NCBI RefSeq assembly: GCF_000429085.1
Contig: NZ_AUBE01000002.1
Span: 350,824 to 414,823, forward strand
Length of the DNA stretch: 64,000 nt
Direction of reading: 5' to 3'
DNA from: Streptomyces flavidovirens DSM 40150
Lineage (GTDB): Bacteria; Actinomycetota; Actinomycetes; Streptomycetales; Streptomycetaceae
The stretch's first letter is position 1. The number at the start of each line of letters is the position of its first letter. The translations under genes and the position numbers were made by a program. The notes under the pieces were generated by a model, which was given only the letters and a program-made list of their open reading frames with translations, was not told the DNA's origin and ran no database searches. Positions 8,977 through 18,331 of the stretch are shown here, one piece after another.

Positions 8977-10536
8977 TCAGTCCTCGACGACCAGCGCCGG
9001 GGTGTCCGTCGTCAGCACCTCGCCGCGGAAGAACGCCGGGCTGCGGCGCTGCATGACGGCCATGATCACTGCGCCGAGCAGCAGCAGGCCCACGCCGATC
9101 ACGAAGACCGAACCGACTCCGAAGAGCGAGCTGCCGCTGCCGTATGCCGGGTCCCACATGTCGTACAGGGTCTGGCCGAAGACCGCGGTGAGCATCAGCG
9201 CGCCGACGCCGGGGAAGATCCCCTTGATCATCAGGTTGCGCAGGGAGTGGCGCAGTTCCCCACGGAAGTACCAGACGCAGGCGAAGGCGGTGATCGCGTA
9301 GTAGAAGCAGATCATCAGGCCCAGCGCGTAGATCGTGTCGACGAGGACGTTCTCGCTGACAAGCGTCATCACCGAGTAGAAGACGCCGGTCGCGACGCCC
9401 GCGACGACCGTGGCACGGCCGGGGGTCTTGAAGCGCGGGTGGACCTTGGCGAACGAGGCCGGCATGGCCTGGTAGGTGCTCATCGCCAGGGCGGTGCGCG
9501 CCACCGGGATGAAGGTGGTCTGCAGGCTCGCGGCGGCGGAGGCGACCACGGCGACGAAGAGCAGGATGCCCATGCCCGAGCCCATGATCGGTTCGGCGAG
9601 GACGGCGAAGACGTTGTCCGAGGTCTCCGGGTTGCCGAGGCCGGTGCCCTTCTCGCCGACACCGGCGTACATCTGGGCGGCGATGGCCACCATCAGGTAC
9701 GACACGACGATCACGACCATGGCGAGCATCGCGGCGCGGCCGGGCGTCTTGGCGCTTCCGGTGCTCTCCTCGTTGACCGACAGGCAGGCGTCCCAGCCCC
9801 AGTAGATGAAGATCGAGAGGGAGAGGCCCGCGGTGAAGGCGGCGAAGGACTCGACGCCGAACGGGTTCATCCAGGACCAGGAGAAGTCGATCGAGTTGGC
9901 GACCTCGTCGGACTTGGTGAGTGCCATGTAGACGAACATCACCAGGACGGCGAGCTGGAGACCGACCAGGGCGTACTGGACCCACTTGGTGGCCGTGATG
10001 CCCCGATAGCTGATCGCGGTGGCGGCGGCGATGAAGACCAGCGTGGTGAGGATGTGCGCGGCCTTGTTGTCGTCCAGCGCGGCGACGTCCGCGCTGCCGG
10101 TCAGCTCACCGAGGAGCAAGTAGAAGAAGGAGGTGGCCACGCCGGCGAGGTTGGAGAGCACCACGATGGTGGCGACCAGCAGGCCCCAGCCGCACATCCA
10201 GCCGACGCGGGGACCGAAGGCCTTGACCGACCACGTGAAGGACGTGCCGCAGTCGGGTACGGCCTTGTTCAGCTCGCGGTATGCGAAGGCCACCAGCAGC
10301 ATGGGCAGAAACCCCGCGAGGAAGATCGCGGGCATCTGCAGCCCGACCTCGCCGACCGTGGGGCCCAGCGTGGCCGTGAGGCAGTAGACGGGTGCCACGG
10401 TGGAGATGCCGATGACGGCGTTGCCCACGAGCCCGACGGAATTGCCGCCGAGGCCCTTCTCGCGTACGCCACTCTCCACCGAGGAGGCGCCGCTTACCGT
10501 GTCTCCGGCCTGGGGCCGCATGTCTACCTGAGTCAT
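8977..10536 (-). CDS. APC-superfamily amino acid permease
   Basis: The 519-residue protein has about twelve hydrophobic helices spread along its whole length, the LeuT-fold plan of the APC superfamily. Near the N terminus is NSVGLVGNAVIGISTVAPVY, typical of the first helix. The ATG at 10536 (MTQVDMRPQ) was preferred to an upstream start that adds 14 polar residues. Substrate specificity cannot be read; amino acids or amines are likely from the family. It is followed upstream by an aldehyde dehydrogenase and a D-aminoacylase on the same strand, separated by a relatively AT-rich gap of about 225 bp. Uptake and breakdown of an N-acylated or amine compound is possible. Confidence 0.85.
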   Translation of the reverse strand: MTQVDMRPQAGDTVSGASSVESGVREKGLGGNSVGLVGNAVIGISTVAPVYCLTATLGPTVGEVGLQMPAIFLAGFLPMLLVAFAYRELNKAVPDCGTSFTWSVKAFGPRVGWMCGWGLLVATIVVLSNLAGVATSFFYLLLGELTGSADVAALDDNKAAHILTTLVFIAAATAISYRGITATKWVQYALVGLQLAVLVMFVYMALTKSDEVANSIDFSWSWMNPFGVESFAAFTAGLSLSIFIYWGWDACLSVNEESTGSAKTPGRAAMLAMVVIVVSYLMVAIAAQMYAGVGEKGTGLGNPETSDNVFAVLAEPIMGSGMGILLFVAVVASAAASLQTTFIPVARTALAMSTYQAMPASFAKVHPRFKTPGRATVVAGVATGVFYSVMTLVSENVLVDTIYALGLMICFYYAITAFACVWYFRGELRHSLRNLMIKGIFPGVGALMLTAVFGQTLYDMWDPAYGSGSSLFGVGSVFVIGVGLLLLGAVIMAVMQRRSPAFFRGEVLTTDTPALVVED

Positions 10537-10760
10537 ATGCGGGACGTTAGCCCGTGCGTTTTCCACATCCGGAGGCAAACGCTCCGCTCAAAGATCCTTG
10601 AATTTCGCGGGTCGAGCGCCTCAGTGGTTGCGGATTGAAGGTTCTCACAGAACCGGGGGCGGCCATTGCCAGGCCGCAGACCAATACTTCCGAGGTGCGG
10701 AAATCGCAACGCTGTCCATTTTGCCCTTTTTCAAAGTTTCCCAAACGTTTTCTGGAGGGC

Positions 10761-12239
10761 TCATCCGGTCCACACGATCGCCTGAGTCTCGCTGTATGCG
10801 TGCAGCGCGTACGAGCCGACGTCCCGCCCCACTCCGCTCTTCTTGAACCCGCCGAACGGCGCCTCCATGTTGCGCCCGACGGTGTTCACCCCGACACCGC
10901 CCGCGCGCAGCCGCCGCGCGACCCGGAAGGCCTTGGCCGCGTCCCCCGACCAGACGTAGTCGACGAGCCCGTAGTCGCTGTCGTTGGCGAGCGCGATGCC
11001 TTCTTCCTCGTCACCGTCGAAGGGGACGACCACGACGACCGGGCCGAAGATCTCCTCACGGACGACGCGCATGTCGTTCGTACAGTCGGCGAAGAGCGTG
11101 GGGGCGACGTAGAAACCCTTCTGGTACGCGGGCCTGTCACCGCCCGCGACCAGCCGGGCGCCCTCCTTGCGGCCCAGGTCGATGTACGACTCGACGCGGT
11201 CGCGGTGGGCTGCGGAGATCACCGGGCCGACGACCGTGTCCGGGGCGCCGGGGTCGCCGACCTTCAGCAGACGCAGGTAGCCCGTCAGCTTCTCGACGAG
11301 CCGGTCGCAGATCCCGCGCTGAGCGATCACGCGCGTCGGCGCCGTACAGATCTGCCCGCTGTAGAAGGAGAACGACGTACCGATGCCCAGGACGGCGGAG
11401 TCGAGGTCGGCGTCGTCGAAGACCACCGCCGCGCCCTTCCCGCCCAGCTCCATGAGCTGACGCTTCATGCCGCGCCCGCAGACCTCCGCGATGCGCTGCC
11501 CCACCGCCGTCGACCCGGTGAAGCTGACCATGTCGACGTCCGGCGAGTCGACGGCGGCCTCACCGGCGGCGGGCCCGGAGCCGGTGACGACGTTCACGAC
11601 CCCGGGCGGTACGCCGGCCTCCGCCAGCGCCGCCGCCATGCGGTAGACGGACAGCGGGTCCTGGGGGGCGGGCTTCACGACGACGGTGTTGCCCATGGCG
11701 AGCGCGGGCGCGACCTTGCCGGCCGCGTTGGCCCAGGGGTTGTTGTACGACGTGACGCAGGTGACGACGCCGACCGGCTGGCGTACGGCCACGGCCCCGA
11801 ACACCCCGGCCTTCCCCATCGCCCCCGCCGGACTGACCTGCGGCGGCAGCCCGCGCTCCACGGGCTCCAGCGCCCCGCGCGCATACCGCCGGAAGCGGGC
11901 GGCGCCGACGGCGACCTGCATGCCGAGCGCGGTCGCGGCGGTGGCGCCGGTCTCGGCGCGGGCGAGTCCGGCGTACGCGGCCGAGTCGCGCTGGATCAGG
12001 TCTGCCGCGCGGTCGAGGATCGCGCCGCGTTCCTCGGGGGCGGTGCGGGCCCAGGCCGGGAAGGCGTCCCGCGCGGCGGACGCGGCGGCGTACACCTGCT
12101 CACGGCTCGCCTCGGGGGCGAGCCCCACCACTTCTTCCGTGGCCGGGTCGATGACCTCGTAGTGGCCGCCGTCAGGGTCTGTCCACTCGCCGCCGATGAA
12201 CAGCCGCTGCGGCCGGCCGGGCGGTTCCTCCCCGCTCAC
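10761..12239 (-). CDS. NAD(P)-dependent aldehyde dehydrogenase
   Basis: This 492-residue protein has the full aldehyde dehydrogenase layout. The cofactor-binding block includes SYNNPWANAAGK and KPAPQDP, the catalytic Glu264 lies in LMELGGKG, and the nucleophile Cys298 lies in GQICTAPTR. It oxidises an aldehyde to the acid; the physiological aldehyde is unknown. The GTG start at 12239 overlaps the stop codon of the upstream deacylase gene in a GTGA tetranucleotide, so translation of the two is coupled. Upstream extensions of the frame run through the deacylase gene and were ignored. Confidence 0.9.
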   Translation of the reverse strand: MSGEEPPGRPQRLFIGGEWTDPDGGHYEVIDPATEEVVGLAPEASREQVYAAASAARDAFPAWARTAPEERGAILDRAADLIQRDSAAYAGLARAETGATAATALGMQVAVGAARFRRYARGALEPVERGLPPQVSPAGAMGKAGVFGAVAVRQPVGVVTCVTSYNNPWANAAGKVAPALAMGNTVVVKPAPQDPLSVYRMAAALAEAGVPPGVVNVVTGSGPAAGEAAVDSPDVDMVSFTGSTAVGQRIAEVCGRGMKRQLMELGGKGAAVVFDDADLDSAVLGIGTSFSFYSGQICTAPTRVIAQRGICDRLVEKLTGYLRLLKVGDPGAPDTVVGPVISAAHRDRVESYIDLGRKEGARLVAGGDRPAYQKGFYVAPTLFADCTNDMRVVREEIFGPVVVVVPFDGDEEEGIALANDSDYGLVDYVWSGDAAKAFRVARRLRAGGVGVNTVGRNMEAPFGGFKKSGVGRDVGSYALHAYSETQAIVWTG

Positions 12240-13975
12240 TTGGTCGCCACCGTCCTGGTGTCCCGGCCGGAGCGCAGCACCGTGCCCGGCACCGCCCCCG
12301 TGACCTGGTCGTCGCGTATCACCTCGACGCCGTTGACGCGTACGGACACGACGCCGATCGCCTTCGAGTCGAGCCGCGGGCTGTCGCCGGGCAGGTCGTG
12401 CACGAGCGTCGCCGGGCCCGCCGCGATCCGCTCCGGGTCGAACAGCACGAGGTCCGCGTGGAAGCCCTCCTCTATACGTCCGCGCTCGCGCAGCCCGAAG
12501 AGCTGGGCGGGGTCGTCGGTCAGCATCTTCACGGCCTGCTCCAGCGGCACCAGCTCGCGGCCGCGCAGGCAGTCGCCGATGAAGCGCGTGGTGTACGGCG
12601 CCCCGCACATCCGGTCCAGGTGGGCCCCGGCGTCCGAACCGCCGAGCAGGACGTCCTCGTGCTGCCAGGTGCGCTGCCGCAGTTCCCAGCTCGCCGGGTC
12701 GTTGTCGGCCGGCATCGGCCACAGGACGGTGCGGAGCCGGTCACTGGCGCATATTTCGACGAGGCAGTGGAAGGGGTCCTGGCCGCGTTCGGCGGCGATG
12801 TCGCGCACGACGCGGCCGCTCAGGCCCTCGTTGGCGTCCGAGTACGTGTCGCCGATGACGTACCGCTCGAAATTGGCGAGGCGACGGAAGACGCCGGCCT
12901 CCTTGCTGTCGGCGCGGCGGAGCATTTCGGCGCGTACGTCCGGGTCGCGCAGCTTCTCGATGCGCTCGGAGACGGGGAGGGCGAGGATGTCGCCCCAGCC
13001 GGGGATGAGGTTGAGGGCGCAGAACGTACCGAGGGACATGTTCATGGGGGTCAGGATCGGCATGGTGAGGGCGACGATCCGGCCGCCCGCCTGCCGGGCC
13101 CTCCCGCTTGCCGCCAGTTGACGGGGGACGCGTTCGGGCACGGCCGCGTCGATGGTGAGCACGTTCCAGTTGAGGGGCCGGCCGGCGGCGGTGGTCATGT
13201 CGACGAGGAGGTCGATCTCGTCGTCCGTGAACTGGTCGAGGCAGCCGGCGACGATCGCCTCGAGCTGGGTGCCCTCGTGTTCGCCGACGGCGCGGGAGAG
13301 AGCGATGAGTTCGGTTGGCCTGGCGTGGCGGGAGGCGACGGGCTGCCCGTCGCCGTCGGAGTGGGTGGACGACTGGGTGGTGGACAGGCCCCACGCGCCG
13401 GCGTCCATCGCGTCGTGGAGGAGCTGGACCATGCGCGCGAGCTGCGGCTCGGTGGGCTGCCCGCCGACGGCTGCCTCGCCCATGACGTGGCGGCGCAGGG
13501 CGCAGTGGCCGACCATGAAGCCGGCGTTGACGGCGATGCGGCCTTCGAGGGCGTCGAGGTATTCGCCGAAGCTGTGCCAGTTCCAGGGGGCGCCTTCTTC
13601 GAGGGCGACGAGGGACATGCCCTCGACCTTCGACATCATGCGGCGCGTGTAGTCGGCGTCCTCGGGGCGGTCGGGGTGCAGCGGCGCGAGGGTGAAGCCG
13701 CAGTTGCCGCCGGCGACGGTGGTGACGCCGTGGTTGAGGGACGGGGTGGCGTACGGGTCCCAGAAGAGCTGGGCGTCGTAGTGGGTGTGGGGGTCGATGA
13801 AGCCGGGGGCGAGTACGAAGCCGTCGGCGTTCTCGGCGGTACGGGCCGGCTCGTCGACGCTGCCGGGCGCGGCGATCACGGCGATCCGGCCGCCCCGGAT
13901 GCCGACGTTGGCGACGCGGGCGGGGGCACCGGTGCCGTCCACGACGGTGGCTCCGCGGATGAGGTGGTCGAGCAT
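12236..13975 (-). CDS. N-acyl-D-amino-acid deacylase family amidohydrolase
   Basis: The 579-residue protein is an amidohydrolase-superfamily enzyme of the D-aminoacylase type. The beta-sandwich N terminus leads to the metal motif PGFIDPHTHYDAQ (about 57-69). Further family blocks are GNCGFTLAPL, the His-containing VGHCALRRHVMG and the late GGSDAGAHLDRM. These enzymes remove acyl groups from N-acyl-D-amino acids or related amides in the cytoplasm. The coupled downstream aldehyde dehydrogenase suggests that a released product is oxidised further. No copy of the shared 15-bp operator was seen upstream, so this operon seems separately regulated. Confidence 0.85.
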   Translation of the reverse strand: MLDHLIRGATVVDGTGAPARVANVGIRGGRIAVIAAPGSVDEPARTAENADGFVLAPGFIDPHTHYDAQLFWDPYATPSLNHGVTTVAGGNCGFTLAPLHPDRPEDADYTRRMMSKVEGMSLVALEEGAPWNWHSFGEYLDALEGRIAVNAGFMVGHCALRRHVMGEAAVGGQPTEPQLARMVQLLHDAMDAGAWGLSTTQSSTHSDGDGQPVASRHARPTELIALSRAVGEHEGTQLEAIVAGCLDQFTDDEIDLLVDMTTAAGRPLNWNVLTIDAAVPERVPRQLAASGRARQAGGRIVALTMPILTPMNMSLGTFCALNLIPGWGDILALPVSERIEKLRDPDVRAEMLRRADSKEAGVFRRLANFERYVIGDTYSDANEGLSGRVVRDIAAERGQDPFHCLVEICASDRLRTVLWPMPADNDPASWELRQRTWQHEDVLLGGSDAGAHLDRMCGAPYTTRFIGDCLRGRELVPLEQAVKMLTDDPAQLFGLRERGRIEEGFHADLVLFDPERIAAGPATLVHDLPGDSPRLDSKAIGVVSVRVNGVEVIRDDQVTGAVPGTVLRSGRDTRTVATK

Positions 13976-14080
13976 GGGAGTCCCTTCGGGTGATGGTGGT
14001 GGTGGGGCGGGGGGCCGCGCGGGCGGGCTCGGGGTGCGAGTGCGGGCCGGTTTGGCCGCTGCCCGGGGCTCAGGCCCCGG

Positions 14081-14143
14081 TCCTCAAGCGCCGGACGGGC
14101 TGGAAGTGGCTGAGCACCATCCAGCCCGTCCGGCGTTTGAGGA
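14081..14143. repeat. Streptomyces-type intergenic inverted repeat
   Basis: The arm TCCTCAAGCGCCGGACGGGC begins at 14081 and its inverse ends at 14143, separated by about 15 bp. Flanking GC-rich sequence shared with the other copies extends to about 14260. It fills the gap between the deacylase start and the next LLM gene; no gene was seen in 13976-14268. Confidence 0.8.
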
Positions 14144-14268
14144 CACGCCCGTAGGGCGTCCGGGGTCTGGGGCAGCGCCCCTCACGCGGCGGAGCCGCAA
14201 AGTGTCACAGCGGGAAGGGGCGGGTCGGGGAAGGCCCCGCGCAGCGGACGCACGCACCGCCGCCGCGC

Positions 14269-15399
14269 TCAGCTCGCCGGCGCCGCTTGCCGGAACCGCG
14301 TCGTCCGGTGGACCGGGTCCGTGTCGATCTTCGGGATGACGTGCTCTCCGATCAGCTTGATCGTCGTCATCGTGTCCTGCGGCGACACCCCGATCGGCAA
14401 CCCGAACGAAAGCTGATCCGCCCCCGCCCGCTCCCACCGCTCGCACTGCCGCAGCACCTCGTCCGGATCCCCGCAGATCATCAGCTCCTCGGCGATGAGC
14501 AGCTCGATGATCTCCGCCGAGTACTCCGGCAGCAGTTCCGGCCACTCCGGAATCCCCTCCGGCCGGGGAAACGTGTCGTGGTACCGGAAGAGCAGCGACT
14601 GCAGATAGTTCAGCCCGCCGCCCACCGCGATCTCCACCGCCTTCTCATGCGTCTCCGCACAAATAGCGGTCGACGTCACCATCACGTTGTCGTTGACGAA
14701 GCCGCCGATCGGCTCCGCCTCCTTCACCGCGTTCTTGTACGACTCGACGACCCACTCCATGTCGGAGACCTTCTGGACGCTGAAGCCCAGCACCCCGAGC
14801 CCCTTCTTCCCGGCCATGGCGTACGACGACGGCGACCCGGCGGCGTACCACATGGCCGGGTGAGACTTCCCGTACGGCTTGGGAAGGATCTTGCGCGGCG
14901 GCAGCGACCAGTGCTTGCCCTGGAAGCCGGCGTACTCGTCCTGGAGCCACATCTTGGGGAACTCGGAGATCGTTTCTTCCCAGATCTCCTTGGTGTGGTT
15001 CATGTCGGTGATGCCCGGCATGAAGCCGAGGATCTCGTGGCTGCCGGCCCCGCGCCCCGAGCCGAACTCGAAGCGCCCCTGCGACAGGTGGTCCAGCATC
15101 GCGACCTTCTCCGCGACCTTCACCGGATGGTTCACCGGCGCCAGCGGGTTGAAGATCCCCGATCCGAGGTGAATCCGGTCAGTCGCGTGGGCGAGGTATC
15201 CGAGGAAGACGTCGTTCGCGGAGAGGTGCGAGTACTCCTCCAGGAAGTGGTGCTCGGAGGCCCAGGCGTACTTGAAGCCGGACTTGTCCGCCTGGATGAC
15301 GTACTCGGTCTCCTCGATCAGCGCCTTGTGCTCCGCCTCGGGGTCGGCCTTGGCACGCGCGGCCGGCACGTACCCCTGTACAAAGAGCCCGAATTCCAA
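14269..15399 (-). CDS. LLM-class flavin or F420-dependent oxidoreductase
   Basis: This is a 376-residue luciferase-like monooxygenase-fold protein. It has the N-terminal EFGLFVQGYVPAARAK, a central WASEHHFLEEYSHLS and the LDHLSQGRFEFGSGRGAG block (about residues 113-130). Its longer form resembles alkanal/limonene-monooxygenase-like family members, which use FMN or F420. The start is a TTG at 15399, preceded by GAAGGAGAAG at good spacing; upstream in-frame starts lack a ribosome site. Two copies of the shared palindrome lie 21 and 83 bp upstream, so it is a strong member of the putative TetR regulon. Confidence 0.85.
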   Translation of the reverse strand: MEFGLFVQGYVPAARAKADPEAEHKALIEETEYVIQADKSGFKYAWASEHHFLEEYSHLSANDVFLGYLAHATDRIHLGSGIFNPLAPVNHPVKVAEKVAMLDHLSQGRFEFGSGRGAGSHEILGFMPGITDMNHTKEIWEETISEFPKMWLQDEYAGFQGKHWSLPPRKILPKPYGKSHPAMWYAAGSPSSYAMAGKKGLGVLGFSVQKVSDMEWVVESYKNAVKEAEPIGGFVNDNVMVTSTAICAETHEKAVEIAVGGGLNYLQSLLFRYHDTFPRPEGIPEWPELLPEYSAEIIELLIAEELMICGDPDEVLRQCERWERAGADQLSFGLPIGVSPQDTMTTIKLIGEHVIPKIDTDPVHRTTRFRQAAPAS

Positions 15400-15420
15400 G
15401 GTACTTCTCCTTCGGAGAAA

Positions 15421-15435
15421 CTGACACACCGTCAG
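15421..15435. promoter_or_regulatory. TetR-type operator, copy 1
   Basis: CTGACACACCGTCAG is a 15-bp palindrome with perfect 5-bp arms, located 21 bp upstream of the LLM TTG start. It matches the window-wide consensus CTGACGGnCCGTCAG. Confidence 0.75.
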
Positions 15436-15482
15436 TTATGGATGCCCACGACTGTTCCACTGCCCCTTCGGGCCGTCAACAC

Positions 15483-15497
15483 CTGATGCGCCGTCAG
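15483..15497. promoter_or_regulatory. TetR-type operator, copy 2
   Basis: CTGATGCGCCGTCAG is a second copy with one arm mismatch. Its centre lies 62 bp from the first copy, in the same promoter region of the LLM gene. Confidence 0.7.
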
Positions 15498-15531
15498 GTA
15501 GGTCGGGCGCCCGCCAGAGCCGCCAGAGCCG

Positions 15532-16317
15532 TCAGAAAAGGCTGACGCCCGCCAGCCACCCGCCGTCGATGACGAACGGCTGCCCCGTGATGTACGACGA
15601 GTCGTCGCCGGTCAGGAACAGCGCCAGCGCCGCCACCTCCTCCGGCTGCCCCATCCGCCCCATCGGTACGAACTTCCGGTAGAGCTCGTCCACGGCGGCC
15701 CTGGACTCCGCCGGGTCGGCCGCCGGATCGAGCGCCGACGGGTTCGTCATCGGCGTGTCCACAGCCCCCGGACACACGGCGTTGACCCGGATCTTCTTCG
15801 CCGCCAGCTCCACGGCCGCGACCCGCGTCAGCCCGAGGACGGCGTGCTTGGTGGCGGCGTACGCGCCCACGAAGGCCATGCCCGTAAGAGCCGTGTACGA
15901 CGCCGTATTGACGATCGTCCCGCCGCCCGCCGCCTCGATCTCGGGCGCCACGTTCCTGATCCCCAGGAACGTGCCGACCTGATTCACCTGCACCACCTGC
16001 TGGAACTCCTCCAGCGGCGTGTTCACCAGCTCGTTGAACCTCAGGATCCCCGCGTTGTTGACCAACCCGTCGATCTTCCCGAAGGTCTCCTTCGCGACGG
16101 TCACCGCCGCGACCCAGTCGGCCTCCTGGCTCACATCGAGATGGACGTACGCCGCGGCGCTCTCCCCCAGTTCCCCGGCGAGCGTCTTGCCCTGCTCGTC
16201 CAGGACGTCAGCGAGGAGGACCTTCGCGCCTTCCGCCACGAAGAGCCGCGCCTCCTGCTCGCCCTGCCCGCGCGCCGCGCCCGTGATGACGACGACACGC
16301 CCGTCCAGCTTGCCCAT
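15532..16317 (-). CDS. short-chain dehydrogenase/reductase (SDR)
   Basis: The 261-residue classical SDR has the cofactor motif TGAARGQG (about 12-19), NNAG in the middle and the catalytic Tyr-Lys in YAATKHAV. It ends with the tetramerisation tail [13 protein letters not shown]. It should interconvert a hydroxyl and a ketone with NAD(P)(H), as 3-hydroxysteroid or hydroxyacyl dehydrogenases of this type do. It lies 12 bp downstream of the LLM gene ending at 16330 and is probably cotranscribed with it. It would then share the operator at 17333. Confidence 0.88.
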   Translation of the reverse strand: MGKLDGRVVVITGAARGQGEQEARLFVAEGAKVLLADVLDEQGKTLAGELGESAAAYVHLDVSQEADWVAAVTVAKETFGKIDGLVNNAGILRFNELVNTPLEEFQQVVQVNQVGTFLGIRNVAPEIEAAGGGTIVNTASYTALTGMAFVGAYAATKHAVLGLTRVAAVELAAKKIRVNAVCPGAVDTPMTNPSALDPAADPAESRAAVDELYRKFVPMGRMGQPEEVAALALFLTGDDSSYITGQPFVIDGGWLAGVSLF

Positions 16318-16329
16318 ACCAGGTCTCCC

Positions 16330-17274
16330 TCAGTTCAGGTGCGGGGCCACTTCGGCGGCGAACGCCGCCATCTGGTCGGTCAGCTCCGTGCGGCCTCGGC
16401 TGCGGAAGCGCACCTGGATCTGGTCCACACCCATCGCCCCGTACGCGCGCAGCGACTCGGCGATCGCCTCCGGCTTCCCTGTCACCGTGCGCCGCCCGAC
16501 GTTCCAGGCCGCGTCGCCGACGTACAGCGGCTCGGTGATGGCGCCGACGGTGAAGGGGGCAACGCTCCCCGCCGCCTCGCGGAGCGCCCTCAGCCGGGTG
16601 ATCCGCCGTGGCAGCCGGTCACGCGGATCGCCCTGCGGCAGCCAGCCGTCGCCGCGCAGGGCAGCCCTGCGCACGGCGGCGGGCGACGACCCGCCGACCC
16701 ACACGGGCACGCGTTCCTGCGCGGGGCGAGGCCGCTGCCCGAGCCCGCTGAAGGCGTACCGCTCCCCCGCGAACTCGGGGTACTCGTCCGGCCCCAGTGC
16801 CGCCCTGAGCGCGTCGATCGTCTCGTCGAGTACGCCCCCACGCCCGTCGAAGTCCGCACCGAGCGCGTCGAACTCCTCCCGTACGTGCCCGGCGCCGACA
16901 CCGAGGACCAGCCGGCCGCCGGAGAGGTGGTCGAGCGTCGCGTACTGCTTGGCGGACACGAGCGGATGGCGCAGGCCGACCACGGCGACGTGGCTCAGCA
17001 GCCGAACGCGCTCGGTGGCGGCGGCGAGGAAGGAGAGGGTGGCGACGGGGTCGTACCAGACGGTGCTCATCGCGTCGGCGAGGCGGCGCGGGATCGCCAC
17101 GTGGTCGCAGCTCGCGATATAGGCGAAGCCGGAGCGGTCGGCGGCCCTGGCCACCTCGACGAGGTCCTCGGGACCGGCCTCCGCCTCCCACGTCTCCGCG
17201 TAGATGGTGCTCTGCGACTGGACCGGGAGCTGCATCCCGTACGACAGCCGCCCTTCGGGCAGGACCCGCGCCAT
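16330..17274 (-). CDS. LLM-class F420-dependent oxidoreductase
   Basis: This is a 314-residue luciferase-like protein with FAYIASCDHVAIPRR, the block LDHLSGGRLVLGVGAGH and WVGGSSPAAVRRAA. This combination is typical of F420-dependent members. It leads an operon with the SDR gene. A copy of the shared palindrome lies about 58 bp upstream of the start. A degenerate copy of its first 70 or so bases is found at 20955-21013 in a chimeric scar, evidence of past rearrangement at this locus. Confidence 0.85.
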   Translation of the reverse strand: MARVLPEGRLSYGMQLPVQSQSTIYAETWEAEAGPEDLVEVARAADRSGFAYIASCDHVAIPRRLADAMSTVWYDPVATLSFLAAATERVRLLSHVAVVGLRHPLVSAKQYATLDHLSGGRLVLGVGAGHVREEFDALGADFDGRGGVLDETIDALRAALGPDEYPEFAGERYAFSGLGQRPRPAQERVPVWVGGSSPAAVRRAALRGDGWLPQGDPRDRLPRRITRLRALREAAGSVAPFTVGAITEPLYVGDAAWNVGRRTVTGKPEAIAESLRAYGAMGVDQIQVRFRSRGRTELTDQMAAFAAEVAPHLN

Positions 17275-17332
17275 GAGAACCCCTCCGGAGCTGATGACCC
17301 GTCACTGGCGGACGGAAGGGCCATCGTCATAC

Positions 17333-17347
17333 CTGACGGACCATCAG
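17333..17347. promoter_or_regulatory. TetR-type operator, copy 3
   Basis: CTGACGGACCATCAG has one arm mismatch and an additional C/G pair extending the palindrome on both sides. It lies upstream of the LLM-SDR operon. Confidence 0.75.
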
Positions 17348-17396
17348 GCAAGGGGTTCGAGGCGTGCGGCCGGCTCGGCTCATCAGGCCGGGCCGG

Positions 17397-17828
17397 TCAG
17401 GCGGACGCCAGTCGCACGCGGACCGTCTTGCCGCAGTGCCGGCGGAGAAACCAGCTCACCTCCCCACCGACGTCCCGTACGAGCCGCAGGCCGCGCCCTC
17501 GTTCGTCACCCTCTGCCGGTTCCCCGTCCTCGCCGAACCGGGCGAACGCCTCGACGGGATCGGACACGTCGATCAGCAGCGCCCCGTCCTCCAGCACCGC
17601 GAGCCGCACCCACAGCTCGTGGCCGACCTTGCGGCCGTGATGGACGGCGTTGGTGACCAGCTCGGAGACGATCAGCACGGCATCCTGTACATCCCCCGGC
17701 CAACGCCACATCGTGAGCTGCCGGCGGGTGTGTATCCGGGCCAGGCGCACGGCGCCGGCTGTCATGGGATAGCCGGTGGAGCGCTCTCGCACGAAGGGCG
17801 CGTACAGGCCCTGCCCCAGATCCGTCAT
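17397..17828 (-). CDS. HATPase-type ATP-binding regulatory protein
   Basis: This 143-residue single-domain protein is of the histidine-kinase-like ATPase family related to anti-sigma factors. The N box is ELVTNAVHHGRKVGHE, the G1 box is LLIDVSDPVEAF and the G2 region is DERGRGLRLVRDVGG. Streptomyces encodes dozens of these beside XRE-type regulators. The ATG at 17828 is used; a GTG lies one codon upstream. It marks the left edge of an accessory island between the LLM and amidohydrolase genes. The target protein is unknown. Confidence 0.85.
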   Translation of the reverse strand: MTDLGQGLYAPFVRERSTGYPMTAGAVRLARIHTRRQLTMWRWPGDVQDAVLIVSELVTNAVHHGRKVGHELWVRLAVLEDGALLIDVSDPVEAFARFGEDGEPAEGDERGRGLRLVRDVGGEVSWFLRRHCGKTVRVRLASA

Positions 17829-18115
17829 CACGGCCTCACTCGGTTGTTCCGCTCGGCAACCCCGGTACGACTCATACGCGCATCGGGCCCGTCCGTCTCA
17901 GCGGGCGCGGGCGGTTGCGCCGCCCTGTACTGGACTACGGGGATGGGACGTTACGGACAGTCGTTCACGGTGAGCGCGAAAGTTTCTCCATGTTTCTCGA
18001 AAGCCGCGCAGACTTTCTCGATCTTTCCCACAAGGCCGGCAACAAGCTGTACCGCGAAAGCGGTGACCCCAGGATGCTGAGCAGTGGATCGACACCCGAG
18101 GGAAAGGAGACCGCT

Positions 18116-18331
18116 ATGAGGCGGTTGCGCTTCAACGGCACGGGCAGCGGCGTGAACGGATGCCCGTAGGTCCACGAGGACCTCGACACCGGGGACATCA
18201 TCGTCCACGGACCACCGCTCACCGATCCCGACGAGACAACGCAGCTTCAGCATCTCTCCGAAGGAGAGACCGCCATCGTCGTACCGCGAGAGCTCCTGAT
18301 CGACTTCGGCCCCAAGGAGGCAGACCGAGTG
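18116..18331 (+). pseudogene. small conserved-looking ORF interrupted by in-frame TAG
   Basis: An ATG at 18116 has a clear ribosome site (GGAAAGGAGACC). The frame reads MRRLRFNGTGSGVNGCP and then meets TAG at 18167. After the stop the same frame stays open and coding-like (VHEDLDTGDIIVHGPPLTDP, ending ELLIDFGPKEADR) and runs without a break into the DUF6879 gene at 18329. Small acidic genes of this kind commonly precede DUF6879 and XRE genes in Streptomyces, as I recall. Either the gene is broken by a nonsense mutation or a short peptide is made. The call is tentative. Confidence 0.5.

Noticed and set aside
9900..10536. Annotating the permease start at the earlier in-frame codon near 10578.
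   Set aside because: It adds polar residues before the first helix; the ATG at 10536 fits the family better.
8737..10638. A 633-residue plus-strand frame rich in Asp/Gly/His.
   Set aside because: It is an antisense shadow of the permease gene and runs across the terminator.
17291..17305. CTGATGACCCGTCAC as a further operator copy.
   Set aside because: Two arm mismatches; a better site lies 42 bp away at 17333.
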